Source of the DNA: Bugula neritina
Taxonomy: Eukaryota; Bryozoa; Gymnolaemata; Cheilostomatida; Bugulidae
Assembly: GCA_964035545.1 (NCBI GenBank)
Contig: OZ037767.1
Coordinates: 28,937,628 to 28,997,627 of the forward strand
DNA length: 60,000 nucleotides
Direction: 5' to 3'
The notes under the pieces were generated by a model. That model had not been told where the DNA came from and ran no database searches. It saw nothing but the letters and a program-made list of their open reading frames with translations. Of the stretch, positions 51,201 through 60,000 are shown in pieces (the first letter of the stretch is position 1; the number at the start of each line of letters is the position of its first letter). Made by a program: the position numbers and the translations under genes.

Positions 51201-54200
51201 TTAAAAGTCAAGTGTTATTTCATTGGATACATCTCGGTTATGCCAAATATTCTCACTGCTGTGGTATGTGGTATTTTTATTCAAGTAAGCTTTGATGGAC
51301 TAAATGGAATCAATCACTTGTCGATATTGAAGCCAGCTGATAGGAGTTGCGAGTCTGCAACATACAGTCTTCTAGTTACAACCAAAATGCCTTATCTCTC
51401 TTATCACCCACCTCTGTGGCATTCATCATAGCACTAGTAAGGTAGTCGGGCTTTGTCTCGTGCACATGTAATACATCTGGAAGTGGTAGTTGGTAGTGGC
51501 TGTGTGTTGGGCAGTGAGATGAAAACTGCTGACTTACATAACCCTCTTTCTAAGAGCATCAGCGGCAGCATGTTCAGGAGAGCTTCTACCTCCTCCATAT
51601 GCGAGAATGCGGTATGTGTGTATATTATGTAGTATGTGTGTATATAATATAGTAAGGCTAATATCTATATAGTAGGGGTAGTATCTATATAGTAGAGGTA
51701 GTATCTATATAGTAGAGGTAGTATCTATATAGTAGGGGGTAGTATCTATATAGTAGGGGTAGTATCTATATAGTAGAGTTAGTATCTATATAGTAGGGGG
51801 TAGTATCTATATAGTAGGGGTAGTATCTATATAGTAGGGGTAGTATCTATATAGCAGGGGCAGTATCTATATAGTAGGGGTAGTATCTATATAGTAGGGG
51901 TAGTATCTATATAGCAGGGGCAGTATCTATATAGTAGGGGTAGTATCTATTGTAGGGGTAGTATCTATATAGCAGGGGTAGTATCTATATAGCAGGGGCA
52001 GTATCTATATAGTAGGGGTAGTATCTATTGTAGGGGTAGTATCTATATAGCAGGGGCAGTATCTATATAGCAGGGGTAGTATCTATGTAGCAGGGGTAGT
52101 ATCTATACTGAGTTGATATATTGTTATTTATGTTTCTTGGTGCTTCATTGGTTGGTGCAATGTGCTGTCTGCTATGGTTGGTCTCTGAAGTTTAGACATC
52201 CAACTTCAGATTTTCATTAAATCTAACTTCTGTATGGATAGAAGAGGATTATTTGAACTTCTACTGGCCATTAATTCTATAAATCTATAAATAGTTCAGG
52301 CACCTCCATTTCCTGTTGGTGCTGATTCGTCAGTATTTTGGTACAAATAAGAGAGTATCCTGAAGCTGTAGTTGCTGTAATACCAATTACCAAATGTTAA
52401 TATTCTGGCCGTGGAAACTTCTTTCTATAAAATACGCTGTACTTTGCTGTATTTTGTTTTATTTTACTTGTTTCTAAGTATTGAAAACTTTCTACTTTTG
52501 CAATGAAACTGCATTACCTCAGCCATGTTTGCACTACTTGGTATCGTTATATTGAATGTACTGTATGTAGATTTGTTTGACTAATAAATAATTAATACTA
52601 TTCAATTTCAGTCTCAAGCACACCGGCAGCCATCTGTTGCTGCCGGTGTTTTGAGTTCGCAGCAGTTACTTGTGAGTTTCATACATGCACCTAGTGACTG
52701 TGCTTCCACATCTCACAGGAGTCGCGTCTCCTCGCTTAGTAGTGTTACCATGAAGGTGTGTGCTGGTGTGTGTTGGTGTGTGCTTTATCAGTACTCACTC
52801 TAAACTACTACTAGTTACTCTACTCCATACTACTCTACTCTATACTACTAGTTACTCTACTCAGTACTACTAGTTACTCTACTCTATACTACTAGTTACT
52901 CTACTCAGTACTACTAGTTACTCTACTCTATACTACTAGTTACTCTACTCTATACTACTAGTTACTCTACTCTATACTACTAGTTATTCTACCCAGTACT
53001 ACTAGTTACTCTACTCTATACTACTAGTTACTCTACTCAGTACTACTAGTTACTCTACTCAGTACTACTAGTTACTCTACTCAGTACTACTAGTTACTCT
53101 ACTCTATACTACTAGTTATTCTACCCAGTACTACTAGTTACTCTACTCTATACTACTAGTTACTCTACTCTGTACTGGTTACTCTACTCTATACTACTAG
53201 TTACTCTACTCCATACTACTAGTTACTCTACTCTATACTACTAGTTACTCTACTCTATACTACTAGTTACTCTACTCCATACTACTAGTTACTCTACTCT
53301 ATACTACTAGTTACTCTACTCTGTACTGGTTACTCTACTCAGTACTACTAGTTACTCTACTCTATACTACTAGTTACTCTACTCTAAACTACTAGTTACT
53401 CTACTCAGTACTACTAGTTACTCTACTCAGTACTACTAGTTACTCTACTCTAAACTACTAGTTACTCTACTCTATACTGCTAGTTACTCTACTCTAAACT
53501 ACTAGTTACTCTACTCAGTACTACTAGTTACTCTACTGTATACTACTAGTTACTCTACTCCGTTCTTGCTCTATGAATATAGAAAAATATGTTGTGTTAA
53601 AATTTTTTCATCACCAGCAATTTTTCATTAGAATCCCTCAAGATTTTTCTACTTCAGCCAGCATGGTGTTTTGTACAGTATAGGAACTTGTGTGCACTTT
53701 TCAGTGTGTCATTTGCGTTTAAGTTATGCATTCATTGGACATTCTTGCCTTTTTATTATAGAAGTTATTGTTTCTGATAGAATGTGGGTATCCCAGATAG
53801 ACTGAGTGAATGTAACTGTTTCTAATGATATAACAAAGGGGTCGGGCGAAGCCCTTTTTATGTGATATACAGACTAATACAACAGTCTATAGGCAATGAA
53901 TGACGTAGTTTATTCTTTTTTGAAATGTTAAATTAAAATCCACACTTAGAACTGGTGAAAATATTTCACTATTGTATATCTGAAATGAGTTTGTGAAACC
54001 CATGCAGGGATAGCAGCTGTTGCAGCTTCATTTATTGATTACATGAACACCTGTAAGGTGCTGCCAGGTCTTACATGCTGACAGTTGGTGTCACCTTTCT
54101 GTAGAGGTTAAGGACACTGAAATCTACTAACTTCAATGTTGTTTTCATGCTGTTAGTTTATTGCATATGACCAACTTTACTGATCTACGTGTGGCTGCAG

Positions 54201-57200
54201 CAAGTAGTGTATTTGTTATACTCCTAAATATATGAGGTAGGACAGGGGAAGTATTAGTCATTTTTCTGTCTCTCTCTGTTACAGAATCTCTCGGTATTAT
54301 ATTTTTCTACTGAATGTCATAGATATTCCACATATATATGTTAGATGCAAGGAATGCTGTCACTGTTTTATGCACTTGGAGTTACGTTTTGAAATCTCAC
54401 AGAAGCAGCGTGGTGTTGGGACAATTGCACTTTCTGTTTGGTTGATGCAAATGAGTTTTCTTTTTTCAATTGATGTTTCAGTTTGTATTATGTTTGCTCT
54501 TGATTAGCATAGTGAGAGTTTGTATAATTACAAATGTTATAGACTCTTAAATAGTGAACAAAACAAGCCTTGTTGATATGAGTGAGAAATGCAATGCATC
54601 TTTTGTTAACCAAGTAAATAATGCAGTGTTTTAGGGTACTAACTTGCCTATCTCCTGTGTGTATGTTAAGTTATTTCGTGCTGCGGTAGGAGAGAGAGAA
54701 GATGGAGATATTAGCAGATCTGTTGGAGCAATGGGGCAAGACCGGTCCCCCTGAACTGCCTCCTCTCTGCGGCGTTGGCTTGCCCAAGTTTGATCCGTCC
54801 CAGTTCGAGATTGAAGATCATTGGACAAGTTTTATTGACAAAACAGTGAGTTTCATATTTTCTTTTTCGTCATATGATTACGGTGGTGTTAGTGTGTTCC
54901 TCCCAATGTAGTTATTCTACAGCATTGCCTGCTTTCCTATGCAGTCTCTAGCAGAAGTTTAGTTTGAGAGCTCCTCTAGAGCTCCCCTATTCTCTACCCT
55001 TTCTTTATTGTGTTCCCAGCAAAATATCTTCAGTTGACCAGTAGTTTGTATTTCATTGAAATATGTTTATCATTCATTCACTTTTTGCCAAACTTTCTGA
55101 TAAAGCCATAGTTAGACATTTACATATATATTTTGTCCACTCACCTGTACACTCACCTGTACACTCACCTGTACACTCACCTGTACACTTACCTGTACAC
55201 TCACCTGAACACTCACCTGTACACTTACCTGTCACTTACCTGTACACTTACCTGTACACTCACCTGTACACTTACCTGTCACTCACCTGTACACTCACCT
55301 GTCACGTACCTGTACACTTACCTGTACACATCCTTCTCTGTTCAGGATCTCACTCAGAGACAAAAGGACCAGCAAGAAGCTCTCTGGGAACTTCTCTACA
55401 CGGAGTTGGAGTATATCAAAGCTCTCTACGTCATACATGATGTAAGTACAGTCATACGTGATGTAAGTACAGTCATACGTGATGTAAGTACAGTCATACG
55501 TGATGTAAGTACAGTCATACGTGATGTAAGTACAGTCATACACGATGTAAGTACAGTCATACACGATGTAAGTACAGTCATACGTGATGTAAGTACAGTC
55601 ATACAGGATGTAAGTACCGCCCCCCCCTTGCCTGCCATAGTTGTGGTTCCCGACTCCTTAAAGGAATTGTGTCCCCCCTAAGTTTCCCTAAGTCTAGACA
55701 TCAGTAGAAATTCATTTAAGAATGTTTGATTGGCGAAATAAAATGTAGAAAGAGTAAAAATTAAAAACTAAGAGAGCATCAAATTGCCTTGCTAGGAGTA
55801 AGAAAAAAGTTTACACTCCTGTGATGGTTTTATGAGGCAGCGTTGCTGGTGATGTCGTAAATAGTTACAGTTTGGGAAATGTTGTGTCATAACAATACCA
55901 TGCCTGTCAAATAAATCCTAATCTTATAGACTGAAGTATTTCATGTGACACTGAAGTGGCTATTAACAGTTATATGGTTCTAAAACTGACATAGCCTGTA
56001 AATTTAGCCTGTGGTACTAGCAATATATCCGTGATGGGACGACTACTGTAATTGTTGCACACTGTTACATATCATGTAGGACAAATGAAGTAAGATAGAA
56101 GTGCATAGCTTGATTCTCATGTGAACATATTGATGGCTAATTAGTTAACTCTGTACCACCCTTTTAGTCATGATTGTGGCCACCAAACAGCTTTCTAGTC
56201 GCCCACTGCTTTAGGGAGGTCATGCGAAGGTCAGCAGATCACTCTGCATAGTTTATGAGGGCGGGGCTAGTCATAAACTTGTCAGTTAGCACCAGTACAG
56301 CACTTCAGTTTGTTATCTGTAGCTGACAGTTAAATGCTGAGACAGTGATTGTACTATAGTGTACTGTGACAACGCCAAACTTATGCTTCCTGGTATTGTC
56401 TCACCACAGGACTGTACTGGTGGTTGTCCACGTGGTTTATGTCATGTGACTGCGTGCAATCTTAACGTGACCGCTGTTACCTGCATTAGTTACCTGCAGT
56501 GTATGTTCTTATCTAAAGAATGGGTTTATCTCTGTGTATCAGTTAGATTATCCCGTGTATCTCCCAGGCTAATTAGGTGCTGTTACTGAGTGAGTGAGGT
56601 TAAAATCTAGTGTGTGGTGTATCATGGTCAGTTACAATCCCTAGTCTGCTCTTCCTTCTAGGAGTCTACAGTGTCATCTGCTGTATTTTAACCGTGTTCT
56701 ACTTCATGTATTGTGTTGCAGCTGTTTATATGCTGCCTGCTCAACATCCAGAACAGCGGAGTTTTGAACGAGATCGATATTGCCGGAATGTTCTCCAATG
56801 TTGACGAGCTGGCCACCACCAACTCAACTTTCTGGTCCACGGAACTCATCACTGTCTTAGAGCACTCCCGAAAAAACAAATGCCTGTTCAACCCGTCCCT
56901 TCTAAAACCCGCTTTCACAAACGTAAGTGTGTTGCTTCCACAGTTTACTGCATTGTGTTAGATGATGACATCACAGCTGTCTGCTCTAGCGTTGAAACGA
57001 AAAATACATGAAAGGTCTTCTGCTATTTGTTTTATTTATTTTTTCAAAAAACTTGGATTTTACTGATTTTGTTTAGCATACTATAGTAGAGTAATAGAGA
57101 AGTCATTTGCTGGGAATGTTGTGCAAGTTTGAGTGATAAAGAAATAATGTATTTTCAGCCATTTTTGTCTTTCCACAAGTGTAGAAGTGATTGTTGCGGT

Positions 57201-59888
57201 GAAGAGCACTATGGTTATATCCAGTCAATAGATTGAAGTTCAAAGTTCAATTACTAATCACTGCTTTGTGATACAGTGGATACCTATACTAGAGTTATGT
57301 GATACAGTGGATACCTATAATGAAGCTGTATAATATTTGTAGTTCAGCGAAAGGTTTATGCCTTACACCAGATACTGCATAGAACAGAAGAAATGCTCAG
57401 ACTATGTGAAGAAAAACCACCAGGAACTTGCCATGTTTAAGTCATTCGTTGCTGTGAGTCTACACTAGGCTAATATTGCATAACAGACATCTCGATTTAG
57501 ATTCTGTACTATAGGGAAAGGTTCTCCAAGTGGTGGTAATTCTCCTTCTTAGAATACAAAGAGCAAAGTGCAAATTAGATATGGAATTGTGTTGTAATAG
57601 AGAGATATTTCATAGTGTAAATAGGTTCTAATCTATGCTGGTTTTAGTTGGGGGGGGGGGAGTGTGCCTCCTTCCTCACGAAAGCTTCTCCTCGCCATTT
57701 CCTTATTTGTTTTTCTAACTTTTTGTTAGATGGAGTCACTTGATAGTATATAAACTACCTGCAGTGGGTGTGTCGCCTTGTTTTATGATATCTAAATGCA
57801 TTGCAATGGGCTGCATTAACAAGGTGTGGGATTCCTTGTTTATATCTATCTGATACAATTACATGATATAAATACAAAATGGATGACATGAATAGCAAAG
57901 GAACTCTAGTTTTCAGACAATACAATATCATATCTCGGCTGGTAACTTGTAACTTGTGTATTTAGACTGTGTTAAGTAATTATCAATGATTTTATTTCAT
58001 TTTCCTTGTTCAGTATTAATTTTGGCACCCCTTATCAGTAAATCTCAAAGACTGACTACGCTTTTATCTGCTGAAATGCCATTATGAAACCTGCCAGTGT
58101 TTACTCTCTTACCTCTACACTGCTCTTATCTGTGTCAAAACTCTGCAGTATTTACCTGTCTGAAGGGTTTACTAAAAGTGGGGGGATTGCTACTGTAATT
58201 ACTTGATAATACGACAGGGTTCTACTGTAATTACTTGATAATACCACAGGGTTCTACTGTAATTACTTGATAATACCACAGGGTTCTACTGTAATTACTT
58301 GATAATACCACTGATAATAAGCAACTCTACTTCTTAATGTGTGGAACATCCAGAGTTGAAGTTTAAACTAGCATAAGCATCATCTTTCCATGTTTTTTTT
58401 TAAAAAGGCACCTTTTAAACTATATTGAATAATTTGTTTTTGAATATGATGAAGATAAGGTGTTATGCTGCTAGCAGCTAGAGAGTCCATGTTTTACATT
58501 GCCTGATTACTCCGTCCTTTGTGTAGTGGGCTGAAGCACAGAAACAGTGCAATAGACTGAAACTACACGACTTGCTGGTGAAACCCATGCAGAGGTTGAC
58601 CAGGTACGCTCTGCTCCTCAGGGCTATTCACAAGAAAACTGACGAGGAGAGTGTGAAGCAAGATCTGATGGAAATGGTGAGACAATAACTTCTCAATACT
58701 GAGCTATGTAGTCTGCATGTGTAATAGAGAAGACAACTACCCACTGTGTTATGTGTAATAGAGAAGATAACTACCCACTGTGTTGTGTGTAATAGAGAAG
58801 ACAACTACCCACTGTGTTTTGTGTAATAGAGAAGACAACTACCCACTCTACAAGTAATAAGTGTGGTAGAAGAGACTACAGTGTGGATGCATATTTATTC
58901 TTAGATAAACAATGTTGACAAGTTTGTATCGAATGTTGATGACACTCTTACGAGAGCCGATGAGAAAGAGAAACTGATACAGACTGCTGCCCGTATTGAC
59001 CCGTACGATGCCGTCGACGTACCAATGGTTGATGCTGAAATCAGCAAGGTAGGGTTGTCTACTGTTTTCTTCTTTTAGCTAATTATATCTTGAGCCGAGT
59101 CTGATTGATTTGTTGGCGGCCCTGTCCATACAAATATAGTCACTGAAATATTTTATATTGAGAATAAAGAGTAAGTCTGTCATATAGTAAGTGATATCAC
59201 CTTATTTAGTGTTTAACTGCAATCTTATATTTAACCTAGAACTCTCTCTTTAGAGATGATTGTTTCAAACAGAGTTGTTGATATTTCATGTATTTATGTC
59301 GCACTTTGTCTTATACAATCTAAAGTCGACACTTCCAACAGTGGAATAATATAATTTCAATACATGAATATATTACTGTTACAATATGCTATATATATAC
59401 ATGATTATTATTATTTTATTTAATCTTATTTACCAGGTTTTTACACAAACTTACATGGCATTAGATCTTCTATCTCCAATGCCAGGCTGCGGCAGTCAGC
59501 TGCGATACAACCTGCTAGAAGGACCTCTCAAGTTACGAGATATGGGCACGAAGATAGACGTTCACTGCGTTCTCTTCACGGACATGCTGCTCTTCACTAA
59601 ACCATTTAAACGGGACAAACTTCGAATCATAAAACCTCCGATACGTATAGATAGCCTGAGTATCCACGAGATAAAAGATAGTCGTAAGTTTTAGCCTTTG
59701 CTCTTCTCCATCTAGTTCTTGCATATGAAATTTAATTAGGCGTGTCATGTTGATTTAATGTGTTGATGTGTTTTATTACAGCCTACCTGTTGCTGGTACA
59801 TTTGACTGATTTCGGCGTGGCCCAAGCTGCGTACACACTGCAAGGAGATAATATCACTAAATGGGTTAAAACCTTCAGAAAGGCTCAG
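36220..59888 (+). CDS. PLEKHG5: PLEKHG5-like RhoGEF (ubiquitin-like, DH and PH domains), 3' partial
   Basis: Exons: 36220-36291, 39499-39596, 40796-40935, 42424-42707, 49110-49274, 50644-50784, 51555-51611, 52612-52755, 54690-54845, 55346-55441, 56722-56922, 57343-57453, 58527-58676, 58905-59048, 59437-59683, 59782-59888. They join in frame to 771 residues, and the gene continues beyond the window. Residues about 30-103 resemble the Ras-binding/ubiquitin-like domain of PLEKHG5 (EAIEPICISKGIEISDLGVY); 104-367 are Ser-rich linker; DLTQRQKDQQEALWELL at 420 opens the DH domain, with the signature KPMQRLTRYALLLRAI in the exon at 58527; the PH domain starts near 660 (LLEGPLKL, DVHCVLFTDMLLFTKP). 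PLEKHG5 activates RhoA at junctions and in autophagy. The first exon (3.2 kb upstream) and any missed small exons in the 6.4-kb intron 42708-49109 are the weak points. PLEKHG6 is a closely related alternative. Confidence 0.85.
38040..38175. repeat. About 19-bp tandem repeat (ACTATATCTAGACTATA type)
   Basis: Seven or so copies with alternating TATTACT and TACTACT linkers, in PLEKHG5-like intron 1. Confidence 0.8.
39640..40018. repeat. 19-bp minisatellite, about 19 copies, downstream of a donor
   Basis: Units of the type TAGTCTGTAGTTACTGTAG, highly uniform in the second half (39850-40000). The array begins about 45 bases after the donor of the exon ending at 39596. Confidence 0.9.
41046..41418. 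repeat. 25-bp minisatellite of acceptor-like units, about 15 copies
   Basis: Each unit starts ACTATATTTGTGTCTC and ends TCTCCTCTCAG or TCTCATCTCAG, so almost every copy closes with a polypyrimidine stretch and CAG. It starts right after GGTTGCAG at 41038-41045, about 110 bases past the donor of the exon ending at 40935. Because 25 is not a multiple of three, all three frames stay open for a long way. Those frames are repeat artefacts. Confidence 0.92.
42766..42862. repeat. Short tandem repeat (GACCCAGTTTCCTAACTGTGT)
   Basis: Four to five copies with 23- and 19-base periods, about 60 bases after the donor at 42708. Confidence 0.85.
43026..43200. repeat. 175-bp fold-back (long inverted repeat) in PLEKHG5-like intron
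   Basis: The left arm begins GAAATTTGCTATAAGC and the right arm ends GCTTATAGCAAATTTC, an exact reverse complement. Both arms continue inward with imperfect pairing (GAGTTGAGGGT with ACCCTCAACTC; GAGTTTGGAGTT with AACTCCAAACTC) to a short loop near 43100-43115. No open frame. It fits a non-autonomous fold-back/MITE-like element or a hairpin transcript. Confidence 0.8.
44924..45186. repeat. 17-bp minisatellite, left part (about 15 copies)
   Basis: Units GGTCCAGTTCTATATCT with C/A and T/C variants. The array is cut by the mariner element that follows and resumes at 46959. Confidence 0.9.
45187..46958 (+). mobile_element. Degenerate Tc1/mariner-type DNA transposon inserted in a minisatellite
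   Basis: A 1,772-base element with terminal inverted repeats of 27 bases (45187-45213 and 46932-46958; outer words CAGTGATGTGAAAAAG and CAGTGCTGTGAAAAAG) that differ at one position. TA flanks both ends (45185-45186 and 46959-46960), as expected for the Tc1/mariner target duplication. The inside holds a broken transposase reading 5' to 3' on the plus strand. Confidence 0.92.
45585..46607 (+). pseudogene. Broken Tc1-like transposase
   Basis: The N-terminal part reads EAKFVIIFLHKEGYSIRKVS then KVKTTVHQIIKKF, a helix-turn-helix paired-like DNA-binding region with the GRPKIST linker typical of Tc1 transposases. Downstream pieces in other frames include VIFSDESIFNV and DDNAPCHWAKT, the first two catalytic-aspartate blocks, and SRDLNPIRNSW, the third block, in which the family's usual Glu (as in NPIENLW) is Arg. 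Several frame changes and stops (after 45840, at about 46120 and 46371) disable it. The end LVIENKGWPTKH is family-like. Confidence 0.88.
46959..47087. repeat. 17-bp minisatellite, right part (about 7 copies)
   Basis: Continuation of the array at 44924-45186, same GGTCCAGTTCTATATCT unit, starting at the target-site duplication of the mariner element. Confidence 0.9.
48546..48644. repeat. Two-copy tandem duplication (about 55 bp)
   Basis: Two copies of a segment beginning CTCACTGTAGTTTCCTAG and ending ATTCTACTTCTTGCT, in the intron before the exon at 49110. Confidence 0.85.
49876..49896 (+). other. Possible 21-base in-frame microexon of the PLEKHG5-like gene
   Basis: The sequence between an acceptor (CACCTGTAG) and a donor (CAG, then GTTTGT) encodes VVLRSNQ in phase 0, matching the phase of both neighbouring exons. 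It is optional in the model and has no homology support. Confidence 0.3.
51650..52108. repeat. 20-bp minisatellite, about 22 copies
   Basis: Units TAGTATCTATATAGTAGGGG with GTAG/GCAG variants and a few shortened copies. It starts about 40 bases after the donor at 51612 in the PLEKHG5-like gene. Confidence 0.92.
52795..53562. repeat. 22-bp minisatellite, about 34 copies
   Basis: Units TACTACTAGTTACTCTACTC plus a variable dinucleotide-rich tail (TA/AG). It starts about 40 bases after the donor at 52756. With 768 bases it is the longest array in the window. Confidence 0.92.
55137..55330. repeat. 12-bp repeat (CACCTGTACACT) directly upstream of a DH-domain exon
   Basis: About 16 copies, some shortened to 9-10 bases (CACTTACCTGT), ending some 15 bases before the acceptor at 55345. 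Each full unit carries the E-box CACCTG. Read on the minus strand, adjoining units give CAGGTGAGT, a perfect splice-donor word. Confidence 0.9.
55430..55618 (+). repeat. 21-bp array made of exon end plus splice donor, exactly 9 copies
   Basis: Nine consecutive 21-base units. The first spans the last 12 bases of the DH exon (codons VIHD) and the first 9 bases of the intron. Each unit contains GATGTAAGT, i.e. the exon end and the donor. Variation is limited to ACATGAT/ACGTGAT/ACACGAT/ACAGGAT. The frame is open through all nine copies to a TAA at 55679-55681. Confidence 0.95.
58197..58316. repeat. 32-bp tandem repeat, about 4 copies
   Basis: Copies of GGGTTCTACTGTAATTACTT plus GATAATACCACA, in the intron before the exon at 58527. 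Confidence 0.88.
58715..58850. repeat. About 35-bp tandem repeat, about 4 copies
   Basis: Copies of GTGTAATAGAGAAGACAACT plus ACCCACTGTGTTAT, starting about 35 bases after the donor at 58677. Confidence 0.88.
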
Positions 59889-59907
59889 GTATGTCTACCA
59901 GTATATT

Positions 59908-59980
59908 AACTTACTCTACACTACATACATGTATAACTTACTCTACACTACATACATGTATAACTTACTCTAAACTTTCT
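59908..59980. repeat. 27-bp tandem repeat at the right edge
   Basis: At least two and a half copies of ACTTACTCTACACTACATAC plus ATGTATA, starting about 20 bases after the donor at 59889. The array may continue past the window. Confidence 0.8.
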
Positions 59981-60000
59981 GTAGTCCATGTATAATATGT

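Noticed and set aside
55133-55681. Long plus-strand frame of 182 codons over two repeats and an exon
   Set aside because: Only 55346-55441 is supported as coding. The rest is repeat translation, though extension into the 21-bp array by alternative donors is kept as a finding.

Overview
The window is nuclear DNA of a multicellular animal. Coding sequence is split into short exons by GT-AG introns, from under 100 bases to more than 6 kb. The DNA is AT-rich, spacers are full of decayed simple sequence, and the genes belong to animal cilium, cytoskeleton and Rho-signalling families. An F-type-lectin-like exon, moderate gene spacing and a Tc1/mariner relic suggest an invertebrate, perhaps a non-bilaterian such as a sponge or cnidarian. 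That placement is inference. All gene models come from reading splice sites, phases and family similarity by eye; none was checked by database search or RNA.

Layout: (1) 225-454 (+), last exon of a fucolectin-like lectin gene. (2) 940-2658 (-), TMEM216-type ciliary transition-zone protein. (3) 4176-6147 (+), DNAAF6/PIH1D3-type dynein-arm assembly factor. (4) 7221-18305 (-), an 893-residue protein with a long proline-rich N-terminus, then an EVH1/WH1-like domain, a lysine-rich stretch and a CRIB motif. (5) 22886-24416 (+), mitochondrial cyclophilin (PPIF-like). (6) 25436-31497 (-), tubulin tyrosine carboxypeptidase of the MATCAP/KIAA0895 family with an HEIGTH zinc motif. (7) 33624-35026 (+), a small coiled-coil protein of unknown family. 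(8) 36220 to past the right edge (+), a PLEKHG5-type RhoGEF with a ubiquitin-like N-terminal domain, a DH domain and part of the PH domain. Genes 1-7 strictly alternate strand, so neighbours are head-to-head or tail-to-tail. Three or four of them serve cilia or microtubules: TMEM216, DNAAF6, MATCAP and possibly the coiled-coil gene.

The most unusual structure is the minisatellites. They cluster just downstream of 5' splice sites in three genes. In two cases (PLEKHG5 exon 11 and DNAAF6 exon 4) the array is built from the splice donor itself. Its unit length is a multiple of three, so most or all copies form a chain of in-frame alternative donors. Another array repeats a polypyrimidine-CAG acceptor-like unit. 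A degenerate Tc1/mariner element sits inside a 17-bp minisatellite and splits it. A 175-bp fold-back lies in a PLEKHG5 intron. Two introns (TMEM216 intron 2, MATCAP intron 5) have minor-spliceosome (U12) signatures.
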